Shown: positions 6,903 to 15,026 of the stretch, piece after piece | Layout: every line of letters begins with the position of its first letter | Numbering within the stretch: position 1 is the first letter of the stretch | Notes under the pieces: generated by a model | Told to the model about the DNA's origin: nothing | The model's input: only the letters and a program-made list of their open reading frames with translations | Database searches by the model: none | NCBI GenBank assembly: GCA_008016945.1 | Contig: SSGN01000101.1 | Coordinates: 1-19,073, forward strand | DNA: 19,073 bases | Direction: 5' to 3' | DNA from: Flavobacteriales bacterium | Lineage (GTDB): Bacteria > Bacteroidota > Bacteroidia > Flavobacteriales > PHOS-HE28 | Translations under genes and position numbers: made by a program

Positions 6903-7994
6903 TCACTCAGCATACAGGTCCAAATGGTTCACCACCGAATCCGGAGGCAGGTAGGCGAACTCCACCTTGTCCTTGTCCTTCACCTTGCGTAGGCCGTCGA
7001 GCAGGAACCGTTCGTTCTTCTCCAGGCCTTTCTCCACCACGAAGAGGTGCTGTAGCTCGGCCCCCACCATGATGCGCCTGGTGTGCAACACATGGTCGGC
7101 ACCGATCACATACACATAGCGGTGGTCCAGCACTTCGAAGGTGGCCTTCTGGGGTATCAGCAGCACATCGTTCAGGTCGGTACCCATGAGGATGTTGCCG
7201 GTCTGTCCGTGGCGCAGCAACCCACCGGGGTTAGGGAAGGTGGCGCGGAAAGCGATGTTGCCCGTGCGGTTGTCGAAATCGGATTCCACCGTCGTGATCT
7301 CCCCGGCCTGCTGGAAGATCTCCGTGTCCGCGAGCATCAAGCGCACCCGGGTGCCCCGTCCCGCCTCCTTGTCGCGGGCGTAGGCCAGGTATTCCGCCTC
7401 GGGCACGTTGAAGTACACCCACATGGAACTGTTGTCGCTGAGCTCGGTGACCAGCTCACCCTCGTCGAGCAGGCTGCCCTTGCGCACGTGGAACCGGCCC
7501 ACGATGCCATCGAACGGCGCGCGGATCTCGGTGAAGCCCAGGTGGGCCTGCTCCATGGCGAGCTTCGCCTGGGCCTTGGCCAGCTTCGCCTTGGCCAGCG
7601 CCAGTTCGTTGGGCGATACCACATTGCTATCGGCCAGCGACTTGGTGTTGTCGTACTCGATGCGGGTGAACTCCACCTCGGCCTGCGCCTTGGCCACTTC
7701 GGCCTGGTAGAGCACCGGTTGTATGCGGAACATCAACTGCCCCTCCTTCACGTGCTGGCCTTCGTCCACCAGCACTTCCTGGAGGTAGCCTTCCTCCAAC
7801 GCCCGGATCTCGATGTGTTGTACCGAGTGGATCTGGCACACGTATTCGCGTTCCACGGTGGTGTCGGTCTCGAACGCGCTGGTGGCTTGATAGCGTCCGT
7901 GGTCGTGCGCCTCATGGGCTTCGTGCCCACCACAGGAGGCAAGGAGAATGCCCAGGAGCAGCGCGCCTGTCGCCTGCGGACCTCTGGACTTCAC
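6903..7994 (-). CDS. RND efflux periplasmic adaptor lipoprotein (membrane fusion protein, AcrA/MexA type)
   Basis: It links the RND pump to the outer-membrane channel. From GTG 7994 it has 363 residues with a lipoprotein signal peptide, lipobox LLASC (Cys21). An immediate His-rich segment (GGHEAHEAHDHGRY) follows. Then come the biotinyl-lipoyl-like half-motif (EIRALEEGYLQEVLVDEGQHV), a long Ala/Lys/Glu alpha-hairpin (roughly residues 90-155, e.g. ALAKAKLAKAQAKLAMEQAH), the second lipoyl half (FTEIRAPFDGIVGRFHVRKG) and the beta-barrel and membrane-proximal domains. Upstream in-frame ATGs at 8024 and 8063 would lengthen the N-terminus to 373 or 386 residues but add acidic residues before the signal peptide, so I prefer 7994. 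It is the first of the three structural pump genes. The histidines could bind metal, but the pump itself is drug-type. Confidence 0.93.
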   Translation of the reverse strand: MKSRGPQATGALLLGILLASCGGHEAHEAHDHGRYQATSAFETDTTVEREYVCQIHSVQHIEIRALEEGYLQEVLVDEGQHVKEGQLMFRIQPVLYQAEVAKAQAEVEFTRIEYDNTKSLADSNVVSPNELALAKAKLAKAQAKLAMEQAHLGFTEIRAPFDGIVGRFHVRKGSLLDEGELVTELSDNSSMWVYFNVPEAEYLAYARDKEAGRGTRVRLMLADTEIFQQAGEITTVESDFDNRTGNIAFRATFPNPGGLLRHGQTGNILMGTDLNDVLLIPQKATFEVLDHRYVYVIGADHVLHTRRIMVGAELQHLFVVEKGLEKNERFLLDGLRKVKDKDKVEFAYLPPDSVVNHLDLYAE

Positions 7995-8017
7995 GTAGGG
8001 TCCGGTTGTTTCGTAAA

Positions 8018-8049
8018 CCTCCATGGAGGGTTCAGGGCATGCACGCCCT
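8018..8049. promoter_or_regulatory. palindrome and inverted repeat upstream of the adaptor gene
   Basis: CCTCCATGGAGG at 8018-8029 is a perfect 12-bp palindrome, and AGGGC (8034-8038) pairs with GCCCT (8045-8049). Both lie 25-55 bases upstream of the preferred adaptor start at 7994. They overlap the alternative start at 8024, whose ATG is inside the palindrome. They could be an operator or leader structure. There is no regulator gene in the window to pair it with, so function is open. Confidence 0.3.
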
Positions 8050-8241
8050 TGGAATGAGAACATGTGGAATGGTCGAATGGGATGTACTGGCGCGATGGCG
8101 CGGAAGGAACTCGGACCGCTCTTGGGCGATCACTTCAGACGATGGCCAGGTCTCAACGAACGTGAAGACATGGGTGCATCGATACGCACGGTGTGCCAAC
8201 GCGCACCGCCGCTCCGGTGAAGAGCACCGGACAAGTTCCGA

Positions 8242-8556
8242 TCAAGGTGCGGAGGGATGGTACCCGGCCACTGGAAGCAGCCTCGGCACGCGGATAACCT
8301 CGGCCACCGAACCCGCTCCGGCGCACACCTCCTGCTGCGTCGGCAGCAAAAGCACCAGCAGCATCGGCGGCAGGTCGAAATCCACCTGTACGCCCGGCTT
8401 GCCTGCCGGATCCTTCACCCCCAGGCTGATCATGTCCACCTGCTGGGCAGGAAGCACGGAGGCCTGTACGGAAGGTGGAAAACACAGCTGGACCCCGAGC
8501 ACGACCATGCACAACAGCATGAAGCGCTTGAACAAGGGGGGTCTCGCCGTGGACAT
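8242..8556 (-). CDS. small exported hypothetical protein
   Basis: This 104-residue product has no recognised family. It has a clear signal peptide: a basic N-region (STARPPLFKR), a hydrophobic core (FMLLCMVVLGVQLCF) and a likely cleavage after SVQA near residue 32. The mature part is ~72 residues, with a DPAGKPGVQVDFDLPP segment, a short hydrophobic run (MLLVLLLP) and one further Cys. It is co-directional with the efflux genes and ends 247 bp before the adaptor's preferred start, so it could be the first gene of that transcript. The start ATG is 16 nt downstream of a possible -7 box. It may be a periplasmic accessory protein, or an over-call; the main support is the signal peptide and position. 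Confidence 0.5.
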   Translation of the reverse strand: MSTARPPLFKRFMLLCMVVLGVQLCFPPSVQASVLPAQQVDMISLGVKDPAGKPGVQVDFDLPPMLLVLLLPTQQEVCAGAGSVAEVIRVPRLLPVAGYHPSAP

Positions 8557-8943
8557 GGTCCTTTAGTCGCTGCGAACGTAGGATACCGAAGGTGGCCTGC
8601 TCGAAGAATTAACAGAACATTACAATTCATGGCATCGGGTATCCCGTGTGGTGTCCCTTATGCTCTTGGATCATCTCCGATCCTCTTTCGCCTTCCTGCC
8701 GCGCTGGAGCAATTCGTCGTGGCGCCCGCTACGCCGCGCATGTTCCGCCTTGCATGAAGGCGTGATCGGGGCAGACCCTCGGTAAACCGACTTTGGGGAC
8801 ACCCCACTCGCCTACCCGGCGATCGAACCATCCGTCCCGATCATCGTCCAACACCTTGACCAGGGGCTCGGGAACGCGCACGCCGCCTATTGACCATGGG
8901 CCGTGCATGTATGAAATTCGCGTCCCCAATGGTCAACCTGATC
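8557..8943. other. divergent intergenic region
   Basis: About 390 bp separates the minus-strand efflux group from the plus-strand CotH genes. The part nearest the efflux side (8605-8635) is noticeably AT-rich for this genome, which suits a promoter. The remainder (8640-8890) is GC-rich and shows no convincing conserved gene. A minus-strand reading at 8729-8908 contains a DDDRDGWFD stretch but has no other support. No transcription-factor gene or clear operator is visible. Confidence 0.5.
8573..8580 (-). promoter_or_regulatory. possible -7 element TACGTTCG for the efflux group
   Basis: On the minus strand TACGTTCG matches TAnnTTTG with one mismatch, 16 nt before the ATG at 8556. It lies just downstream of the AT-rich patch at 8605-8635. 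No good -33 TTG sits at the expected spacing (the nearest is TTC). This is the best promoter candidate for the small gene and possibly for the whole efflux group. Confidence 0.35.
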
Positions 8944-11934
8944 ATGAACCGCACCACCACGCTCCTTCTCGCCATTCTCTTCCAGACCACCACCTCCCTC
9001 GCCCAGGTGGTGATCAACGAAGCCAGCAGCCGCAACCTACGCTCCATCGCCGACGAGAACGGGGAATACCACGACTGGGTGGAGCTCTACAACACCAGCA
9101 ACGAATGGGTGAACCTGGAGGGCTATTCCCTCACGGACGACATCACCGTGCCCAACAAGTGGACCTTCCCTGCCATGGGGCTCGCACCACACGGGTACCT
9201 GGTGGTGTTCTGCAGTGGCTATGATCGGCTGCCACGCGCCGGCCAGACCACCGTGGCCGTGGTCACCGCCCACACGCCGGTGGCGGGCTGGAACACACAT
9301 ACGTTCGGCGCCCCATTCACCTGGGACGGCACCTCCAATGTGCTGGTGGAACTTTGCGCGGTGAACAACGCAGGCACCAACCTGAACGCCGTATTGAACC
9401 AGACCACCACTGCGTTCGCCTCCACCACCTTCACCTATTCCGACTCCGTGGCCACCGCCTGTGGACTGACCGTGGGTAATGTCTCCCACCGCCGCCCGGT
9501 GGTGAAGCTCAATGGCATCACGATAGGCACCAACGATTGGCAGAACAACGGCATCCAATTCCCGGCACCCTACGGCAGCTGGGCCGGTGCATCCAAGCAC
9601 GCCATGCTCTTCCGTGCCTCGGAGCTGTCGGCGGCGGGCCTTTCCGCCGGGGATATCAACAGCCTGGCCTTCGAGGTCACGGAGCCGAACGGGGCCTTCT
9701 GCAGCGAGATCGACATCCGGCTCGGGCACGTGGTCGAGAACGAGGCGACCGCAGGGTTCATCCCTTGGTACGGCGCTTACCAGTTCCACACCAACTTCGG
9801 TCTGGCTCGCGGGGGGGAGAACGTGATGCTGTATTCTCCATCGCAACAGTTGGTGAATGAGCTATTCGTGGAACAGGAGATGCCGGACCACAGTTCCGGT
9901 CGATGGCCCGATGCCTCCAACAACACCTACCTCTTCGATACGCCCACGCCCAATGCCAGCAATTCCCCCAGCGAACCGTACACCGACTACGCCGCCACCC
10001 CACAACTGCTGACACCCTCTTCCATCTCCGCCACCGCCATCACCGTGGATGCCACCAACCCCAACGGAGGCAACAGCACCATCCGCTACACCCTGGATGG
10101 CAGCGAACCCACCACCACCTCGCCGCTCTTCGTCATGCCGCTCACCATCACCTCTTCCACGGTGGTCCGGATGCGCGCGTTCGTACTCGGTCTGCTCCCC
10201 AGCAAGATCGCCACGGCCTCCTACCTGATCGCGCCGGACCATCACTCCCCGATCCTCTCCATCACCACCCCGGACAACAACCTGAACGGACCAGAAGGGA
10301 TCTTCACCCGCTGGTGGCGCGATGATGACATCCCGGCCAACGTGGACTACTTCAACCAGGATGGCACACTGGCCTTCTCCCAACGTACCGGTATGCAGCT
10401 GGATGGAGGCCTCGGAGGCAGCCGTACCCAGCCTCAGCATTCTTTCCGACTCGAACTCGACAATGCGACCCTCGGTGCCGGTTCGGTGAACCTGCCCCTG
10501 ATCCCCGACAAACCAGGACGCACCGAATACAGTCGGCTGTACCTGCGCAACGGGAGCAACCAGCACCTCTTCCTCCCGCACAAGGATGCCGCACAGGTGA
10601 AGATGATGGCCGGCGCCACCAACAGCTACTACTCCGCCTGGACCCCGGTCACGGTCTATATCAACGGACAGTATTTCGGCCTGTATGAGCTGCGCGAGAA
10701 GATCGATGCGGAGTTCTTCGCCACGGCAGAAGGTGCGAACACCGACTCCATGGACGTGCTGACCTTGAGCGCGTGGAACGGCTCGGCACTGCAGGCCAAC
10801 CACGGAAGCACCGAAGGGTTCTGGCAGGATGTCTCCGCTGCCTTGGCCGTGAACACGAACAGCCCCACCTACTGGGAGGAGCTTGATACCTACTTCGACC
10901 TGGTGTGGTACACCGACTACATCATCGGCCAGCAGTGGATGGGCACCACGGACTGGCCCATGAACAACATCAAGCTGTATCGCTCCAACACCACCGGGCA
11001 ACGGTGGCGTTTCGCCACCACCGACCTGGAGACCGCCATGGCGCCGAACGGGCAGACCGGGCCCGATTTCAATGCCCTGCTCTATTCCAGCGCACAGGAC
11101 CCCGAGCTACCCTACTCCCACATTTGGCAGCGAAGCATCCTGAACCCCCGGTACCACGACTACTACATCAATCGCTTCGCCGATGTGATGAACAGCGCTT
11201 ACCTCGATGACCGCTTACAAGGGATCGCAGAGGAGATGTACGACCTGACCCGGCCCGACATGGGTGATCAGCTGCTGCGTTGGCGAGGCACCGACACCAC
11301 GGCACTGCTCCTCGCCTATGAAGGTTTCCACGAGGCCTTCGCCAACGACCTGGCCCTGCGCACCCCCGAGGTCCGCGATGACATCCAACAATTCTTCGGC
11401 CTGCCACGCCAGGTGGATGTGACCCTCGATGTGCATCCTGCAGGCGCAGGAAGGGTCAGGATCAGCACGTTGAACCCGGACACCTATCCCTGGCAGGGCG
11501 TGTATTTCGATGGTGTCCCCGTGGGCATCACCGCAGTGGCGGAGCCAGGGTTCGTATTCGACCATTGGCAACAGAACGGGCTGTTCACCGATACGCTGCA
11601 AGCGGCCTTCCTGGACACGCTGACCGCCGATGCGATCCAGTTCGATGCATACTTCCGCCCCAGTGGCATCGGCATGGACGAGCATGGGACGCGGCTGTTC
11701 AACCTCTACCCCAACCCCGCCAACAGCGACCTCTTCATCACCACCGACCACCGGTTCTCCGCACCCACGCGCTACCAGGTGATCGACCTTCGTGGGACGA
11801 TCCTTGACGAAGGCACCTTTGCTGCGGACCGCTCCCGTCATACGCTGGACATCGCCGCCTTGGCCGCCGGAGTATACCAGCTCAGGCTGTTCAACAACGA
11901 CCATCGGGAGGCACTACGGTTCGTGAAGATGTAG
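8944..11934 (+). CDS. T9SS-secreted CotH-kinase-family protein with lamin-tail domain, copy 1
   Basis: The protein has 996 residues and is predicted to be exported by Sec and then T9SS. Domains in order: signal peptide (1-20); first half of a lamin-tail domain (22-94, INEASSRN...DWVELYN); an inserted ~185-residue beta module (95-281); second half of the lamin-tail domain (282-340, HTNFGLARGGENVMLYSP, DHSSGR, TPTPNASN); a CHB_HEX_C-like domain (377-430, RYTLDGSEPT); CotH kinase (about 436-815); an InlB-like beta repeat (824-905); and a T9SS type A tail (918-996, LYPNPA...GVYQLRLF...LRFVKM). Candidate kinase residues are in LYELREKID (E585/K586), DWPMNN (D670, N674, N675) and TDLETAM (D694). 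The CotH family phosphorylates proteins in Bacillus spores; the substrate here is unknown. ATG 8944 gives a signal peptide aligned with copy 2; ATG 8929 is possible. Confidence 0.92.
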   Translation: MNRTTTLLLAILFQTTTSLAQVVINEASSRNLRSIADENGEYHDWVELYNTSNEWVNLEGYSLTDDITVPNKWTFPAMGLAPHGYLVVFCSGYDRLPRAGQTTVAVVTAHTPVAGWNTHTFGAPFTWDGTSNVLVELCAVNNAGTNLNAVLNQTTTAFASTTFTYSDSVATACGLTVGNVSHRRPVVKLNGITIGTNDWQNNGIQFPAPYGSWAGASKHAMLFRASELSAAGLSAGDINSLAFEVTEPNGAFCSEIDIRLGHVVENEATAGFIPWYGAYQFHTNFGLARGGENVMLYSPSQQLVNELFVEQEMPDHSSGRWPDASNNTYLFDTPTPNASNSPSEPYTDYAATPQLLTPSSISATAITVDATNPNGGNSTIRYTLDGSEPTTTSPLFVMPLTITSSTVVRMRAFVLGLLPSKIATASYLIAPDHHSPILSITTPDNNLNGPEGIFTRWWRDDDIPANVDYFNQDGTLAFSQRTGMQLDGGLGGSRTQPQHSFRLELDNATLGAGSVNLPLIPDKPGRTEYSRLYLRNGSNQHLFLPHKDAAQVKMMAGATNSYYSAWTPVTVYINGQYFGLYELREKIDAEFFATAEGANTDSMDVLTLSAWNGSALQANHGSTEGFWQDVSAALAVNTNSPTYWEELDTYFDLVWYTDYIIGQQWMGTTDWPMNNIKLYRSNTTGQRWRFATTDLETAMAPNGQTGPDFNALLYSSAQDPELPYSHIWQRSILNPRYHDYYINRFADVMNSAYLDDRLQGIAEEMYDLTRPDMGDQLLRWRGTDTTALLLAYEGFHEAFANDLALRTPEVRDDIQQFFGLPRQVDVTLDVHPAGAGRVRISTLNPDTYPWQGVYFDGVPVGITAVAEPGFVFDHWQQNGLFTDTLQAAFLDTLTADAIQFDAYFRPSGIGMDEHGTRLFNLYPNPANSDLFITTDHRFSAPTRYQVIDLRGTILDEGTFAADRSRHTLDIAALAAGVYQLRLFNNDHREALRFVKM

Positions 11935-11969
11935 GTCCTCCGCTCCCATGGGGAAGGGCATGGAGGCGC

Positions 11970-11990
11970 TCCGGTCACCAGCGGACCGGA
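11970..11990. promoter_or_regulatory. 7-bp inverted repeat between the two CotH genes
   Basis: TCCGGTC (11970-11976) pairs with GACCGGA (11984-11990) around a 7-nt loop. It lies 36 bp after the stop of copy 1 and directly before the possible -7 box of copy 2. There is no T-run, so it is either a weak terminator or an operator-like site over the promoter. Confidence 0.35.
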
Positions 11991-11995
11991 AATCC

Positions 11996-12003
11996 GACCT
12001 TTG
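11996..12003 (+). promoter_or_regulatory. possible -7 element GACCTTTG
   Basis: GACCTTTG has one mismatch to TAnnTTTG and ends 9 nt before the ATG at 12013, implying a 5' leader of only a few bases. It suggests copy 2 and the LOG gene can be transcribed separately from copy 1. No clear -33 element is visible. Confidence 0.4.
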
Positions 12004-12012
12004 CCCTCCCTG

Positions 12013-15012
12013 ATGCGTTACAAGACCTCCCTTTCCGCCCTGCTCACTGCGGTCACCATCGCCAGCACCACCCAAGGGCAGATCACGATCAACGAAGGCA
12101 GCAGCCGGAACGCCCGTACCGCGGCCGATGCCGTGGGCGAACACCACGATTGGCTGGAACTCCACAATGCCGGCGCCACCCCCGTGGACCTGGCCGGATA
12201 CGCCCTGAGCGACGACAGCCTCCAACCCGCCCGGTGGACCTTTCCGCAGGTGACCATCCCTGCCCATGGCCACCTGCTGATCCATTGCAGCGGCGAGGAC
12301 CGAGGTCCACGGGGCGCCATGGCCACCGTGGCACAGCTCACGGCCCTCACCCCCACCACCGGATGGAACACCCACACGCTCACCTCCCCCATCCACTGGG
12401 ACGGCACCTCGAACTTGCTGATCCAGACCTGTGGCCTTCGTGGGGCCCTGGGCGGTCCGCTCAATGCCGTCTTCTATCAGACCACCACCCCGTTCCTCTC
12501 CAGCGCCGGTGCCTTCGGGCACGACCCCTCGCTCACCTGCGCCATGCCCTACGGCGACCTCTCGCATCGCCGCCCGGTGATGCGCGTGAACGGGCACACC
12601 ATCGGCCTGTACGACTGGCTCAATGCCTTCGTGCAGCTGCCTGCCCCCTATGCCAACTGGCAGGGTGGCGCCAAACAAGCCTATCTGATCCTCGCCAGTG
12701 AACTCCTGACCGCCGGGGTCTCCCCAGGGCCCATCACCACCCTGGGCTTCAATGTGGTGAACACCCACGGTGCGCAGATGGAACAACTCGACATCCACAT
12801 GGAGCTGACCACGCAGCCTGAGCTCACCGCCGCCTTCAGGCCCACCCAGCCCAGCGACGAGCTGCACACCAACTTCAAACTCGGACGCAACGGCGAGACC
12901 ATCTACCTGTACAGCCCCGCACAGGTGATCCTCGATAGTTTGCACGTGGTACAAGGTGCGCCCGACCACAGCAACGGGCGTTCGCAGGATGGTGGCGACG
13001 ATGACGTGCTCTTCACCACCCCCACCCCGGGCGCCAGCAACAACGCTTCCACAGCGTACAACGGCTACGCCAACACACCCATCATCGACCCGCCTTCCAC
13101 CTTGTCGGCCACGCCCGTGAACGTGGTGGTGTACAACACCAACACCGCGCCCAGCGAAGTCCGCTATACCCTCGATGGATCCGAACCCACGGCGGCATCC
13201 ACCCTCTACACCGGGCCCATCACCCTTGCCAACACCGCCGTGCTGAAGGCCTGTGCCTTCAAACCCGGGAACGCACCCAGCCCGGTGGCCGCCGCCTCCT
13301 ACCTGATCGGTGCCGACCACACCACGGCCGTGATCTCCGTGGTGACACCAGAGGACGGACTACATGGTGCACAGGGCATCTTCACCAACTGGCACCGCGA
13401 CGACGAGGTGCAAGCCCATGTGGACCACTTCAGGCCGAACGGCCAGCTGGTGGTTTCGCAGTTCGCCGGCATGCAGGTGGATGGCGGGCTGGGCGGCAGC
13501 CGGGGGTTCCCCCAGCACTCCTTCCGCCTCGAATTCGACAACAGCACACTGGGCGATGGCCGCGTGAACACGTCCCTGATCCCGGACCGCCCCGCACGCA
13601 CGCGCTATAGCCGCGTCTACCTGCGCAACGGCAGCAACCAGTTCCAGATCCTTCCGCACAAGGATGCCGCACAAGTGAAGATGATGGCCGGGGCCACCAA
13701 AAGCTATTACTCCGCATGGACCCCCGCCACGGTGTACATCAACGGCCAATACTTCGGGCTGTACGAACTGCGTGAGAAATTCGACGACGAGTACTTCCGG
13801 ACCCTCGAGAACGCCGACGCCGACTCCGTGGACCTGCTCTCGGTGAGCGCATGGAACGGGGCGGTCCTGCGCCCCACCGAAGGCCAGGTGGATCCCTTCT
13901 GGCAGGACCTTTCCGCATTCCTGCTGATCGACCCCGGCCAACCCGACTTCTGGGACCTGGCGAATGAGCGGTTCGACCTGGAATGGTACACCGACTACAT
14001 CATCGGCCAGCAATGGATGGGCACCAAGGATTGGCCCGTGAACAACATCAAGATCCAACGATCCAACACCACCGCGTTCAAATGGCGCTTCTGCACCATC
14101 GACCTGGAGCTCGCCATGGCCCCCAACGGCCAATCGGACCACACCTTCAACGCCATCACCTGGACCGCCAACCAGCCCAACGACGTGCCCTATACACGCA
14201 TCTGGCAGCGCGGCGTAGAGAACCCGCGCTTCCACGACCACTTCATCAACCGCTTCGCCGATGTGATGAACAGCGCCTATCTGAACGACAGGATCGTATC
14301 GATCGCGGAACAAGCCTACATCCTCACACGACCGGAGATGGGCAGGCAGTTCCAACGCTGGAGCAGCAGCGACACCACCGCCTTGCTCGCCCAGTTCGAT
14401 GCCAACCACGCCGCCTTCGTGGACGACCTGGAACAACGCACCCCGGTGATGCGCGACCATATCCAGAACCACTTCGCCCTGCCCCGCCAAGTGGACATCA
14501 CCCTTGACGTGGTGCCGGCCGGGGCGGGTTCCATCCGCATCAGCACCCTGCACCCCGACACCTACCCGTGGGAAGGGGTCTACTTCGATGGGGTACCCGT
14601 GCGGATCGAAGCCGTGGCCGAGGAAGGATACGCGTTCAGCCATTGGACCCCGAACGCGGTGATCGACCAGATCACCAACACCACCTTCCTGGACACCCTC
14701 GCCGCCTACGCCCTGCTGTTCGAGGCCAACTTCATCCAGGACTTCCCCACCGCGCTCAACAACACCACCAGACCCCTGCTCGCGGTGGCGCCCAACCCTG
14801 CCACCACGGAACTGACGGTGAACACCGAGGCGCTCCAGGCCCCACTGCGCTACGAGATCCTCGACCTACGCGGACAACGGGTGCGCCAAGGCGTACTGGG
14901 CGCCAGCCCCCGTGCCGTACTGCCGCTGGGCACCATCGCCAACGGCCATTACCAACTGCATGTCACCGACCAACACGGCACACGTGCCGTGGCCCGTTTC
15001 GTGAAACTCTGA
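12013..15012 (+). CDS. T9SS-secreted CotH-kinase-family protein with lamin-tail domain, copy 2
   Basis: This 999-residue paralog of the upstream gene has the same architecture over its full length: signal peptide (1-22), split lamin-tail domain (24-97 and 285-343) around a beta module (98-284), CHB_HEX_C-like domain (382-432, RYTLDGSEPT), CotH kinase (about 438-820), InlB-like repeat (826-908) and T9SS tail (923-999, ending ARFVKL). Kinase candidates correspond exactly: LYELREKFD (E588/K589), DWPVNN (D673, N677, N678) and IDLELAM (D697). A 42-residue block (548-589) differs from copy 1 at only two positions, while many codons differ silently. The frame is open to a TTG at 12001, but ATG 12013 follows the TTTG box and gives the better signal peptide. 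It probably acts at or outside the cell surface; target unknown. Confidence 0.92.
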   Translation: MRYKTSLSALLTAVTIASTTQGQITINEGSSRNARTAADAVGEHHDWLELHNAGATPVDLAGYALSDDSLQPARWTFPQVTIPAHGHLLIHCSGEDRGPRGAMATVAQLTALTPTTGWNTHTLTSPIHWDGTSNLLIQTCGLRGALGGPLNAVFYQTTTPFLSSAGAFGHDPSLTCAMPYGDLSHRRPVMRVNGHTIGLYDWLNAFVQLPAPYANWQGGAKQAYLILASELLTAGVSPGPITTLGFNVVNTHGAQMEQLDIHMELTTQPELTAAFRPTQPSDELHTNFKLGRNGETIYLYSPAQVILDSLHVVQGAPDHSNGRSQDGGDDDVLFTTPTPGASNNASTAYNGYANTPIIDPPSTLSATPVNVVVYNTNTAPSEVRYTLDGSEPTAASTLYTGPITLANTAVLKACAFKPGNAPSPVAAASYLIGADHTTAVISVVTPEDGLHGAQGIFTNWHRDDEVQAHVDHFRPNGQLVVSQFAGMQVDGGLGGSRGFPQHSFRLEFDNSTLGDGRVNTSLIPDRPARTRYSRVYLRNGSNQFQILPHKDAAQVKMMAGATKSYYSAWTPATVYINGQYFGLYELREKFDDEYFRTLENADADSVDLLSVSAWNGAVLRPTEGQVDPFWQDLSAFLLIDPGQPDFWDLANERFDLEWYTDYIIGQQWMGTKDWPVNNIKIQRSNTTAFKWRFCTIDLELAMAPNGQSDHTFNAITWTANQPNDVPYTRIWQRGVENPRFHDHFINRFADVMNSAYLNDRIVSIAEQAYILTRPEMGRQFQRWSSSDTTALLAQFDANHAAFVDDLEQRTPVMRDHIQNHFALPRQVDITLDVVPAGAGSIRISTLHPDTYPWEGVYFDGVPVRIEAVAEEGYAFSHWTPNAVIDQITNTTFLDTLAAYALLFEANFIQDFPTALNNTTRPLLAVAPNPATTELTVNTEALQAPLRYEILDLRGQRVRQGVLGASPRAVLPLGTIANGHYQLHVTDQHGTRAVARFVKL

Positions 15013-15026
15013 CCACGACCGCATCC

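Noticed and set aside
8006..8757. Plus-strand open frames over the adaptor 5' end and the small exported gene
   Set aside because: They overlap better-supported minus-strand genes and show no domain or signal peptide.
8729..8908. 59-residue minus-strand reading with a calcium-loop-like DDDRDGWFD segment
   Set aside because: It has no signal peptide, homologous context or promoter, and the motif is short. It could be real but is not supported well enough to list as a gene.
11914..13320. 468-codon minus-strand open frame opposite CotH copy 2
   Set aside because: It is Gly/Val-rich shadow translation overlapping a well-supported gene and its promoter region.
14568..15026. N-terminal extension of the LOG gene back into CotH copy 2
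   Set aside because: The frame is open, but the translation there is Arg/Pro/His-rich and lies over the T9SS tail of the upstream gene. The LOG family starts close to ATG 15027.
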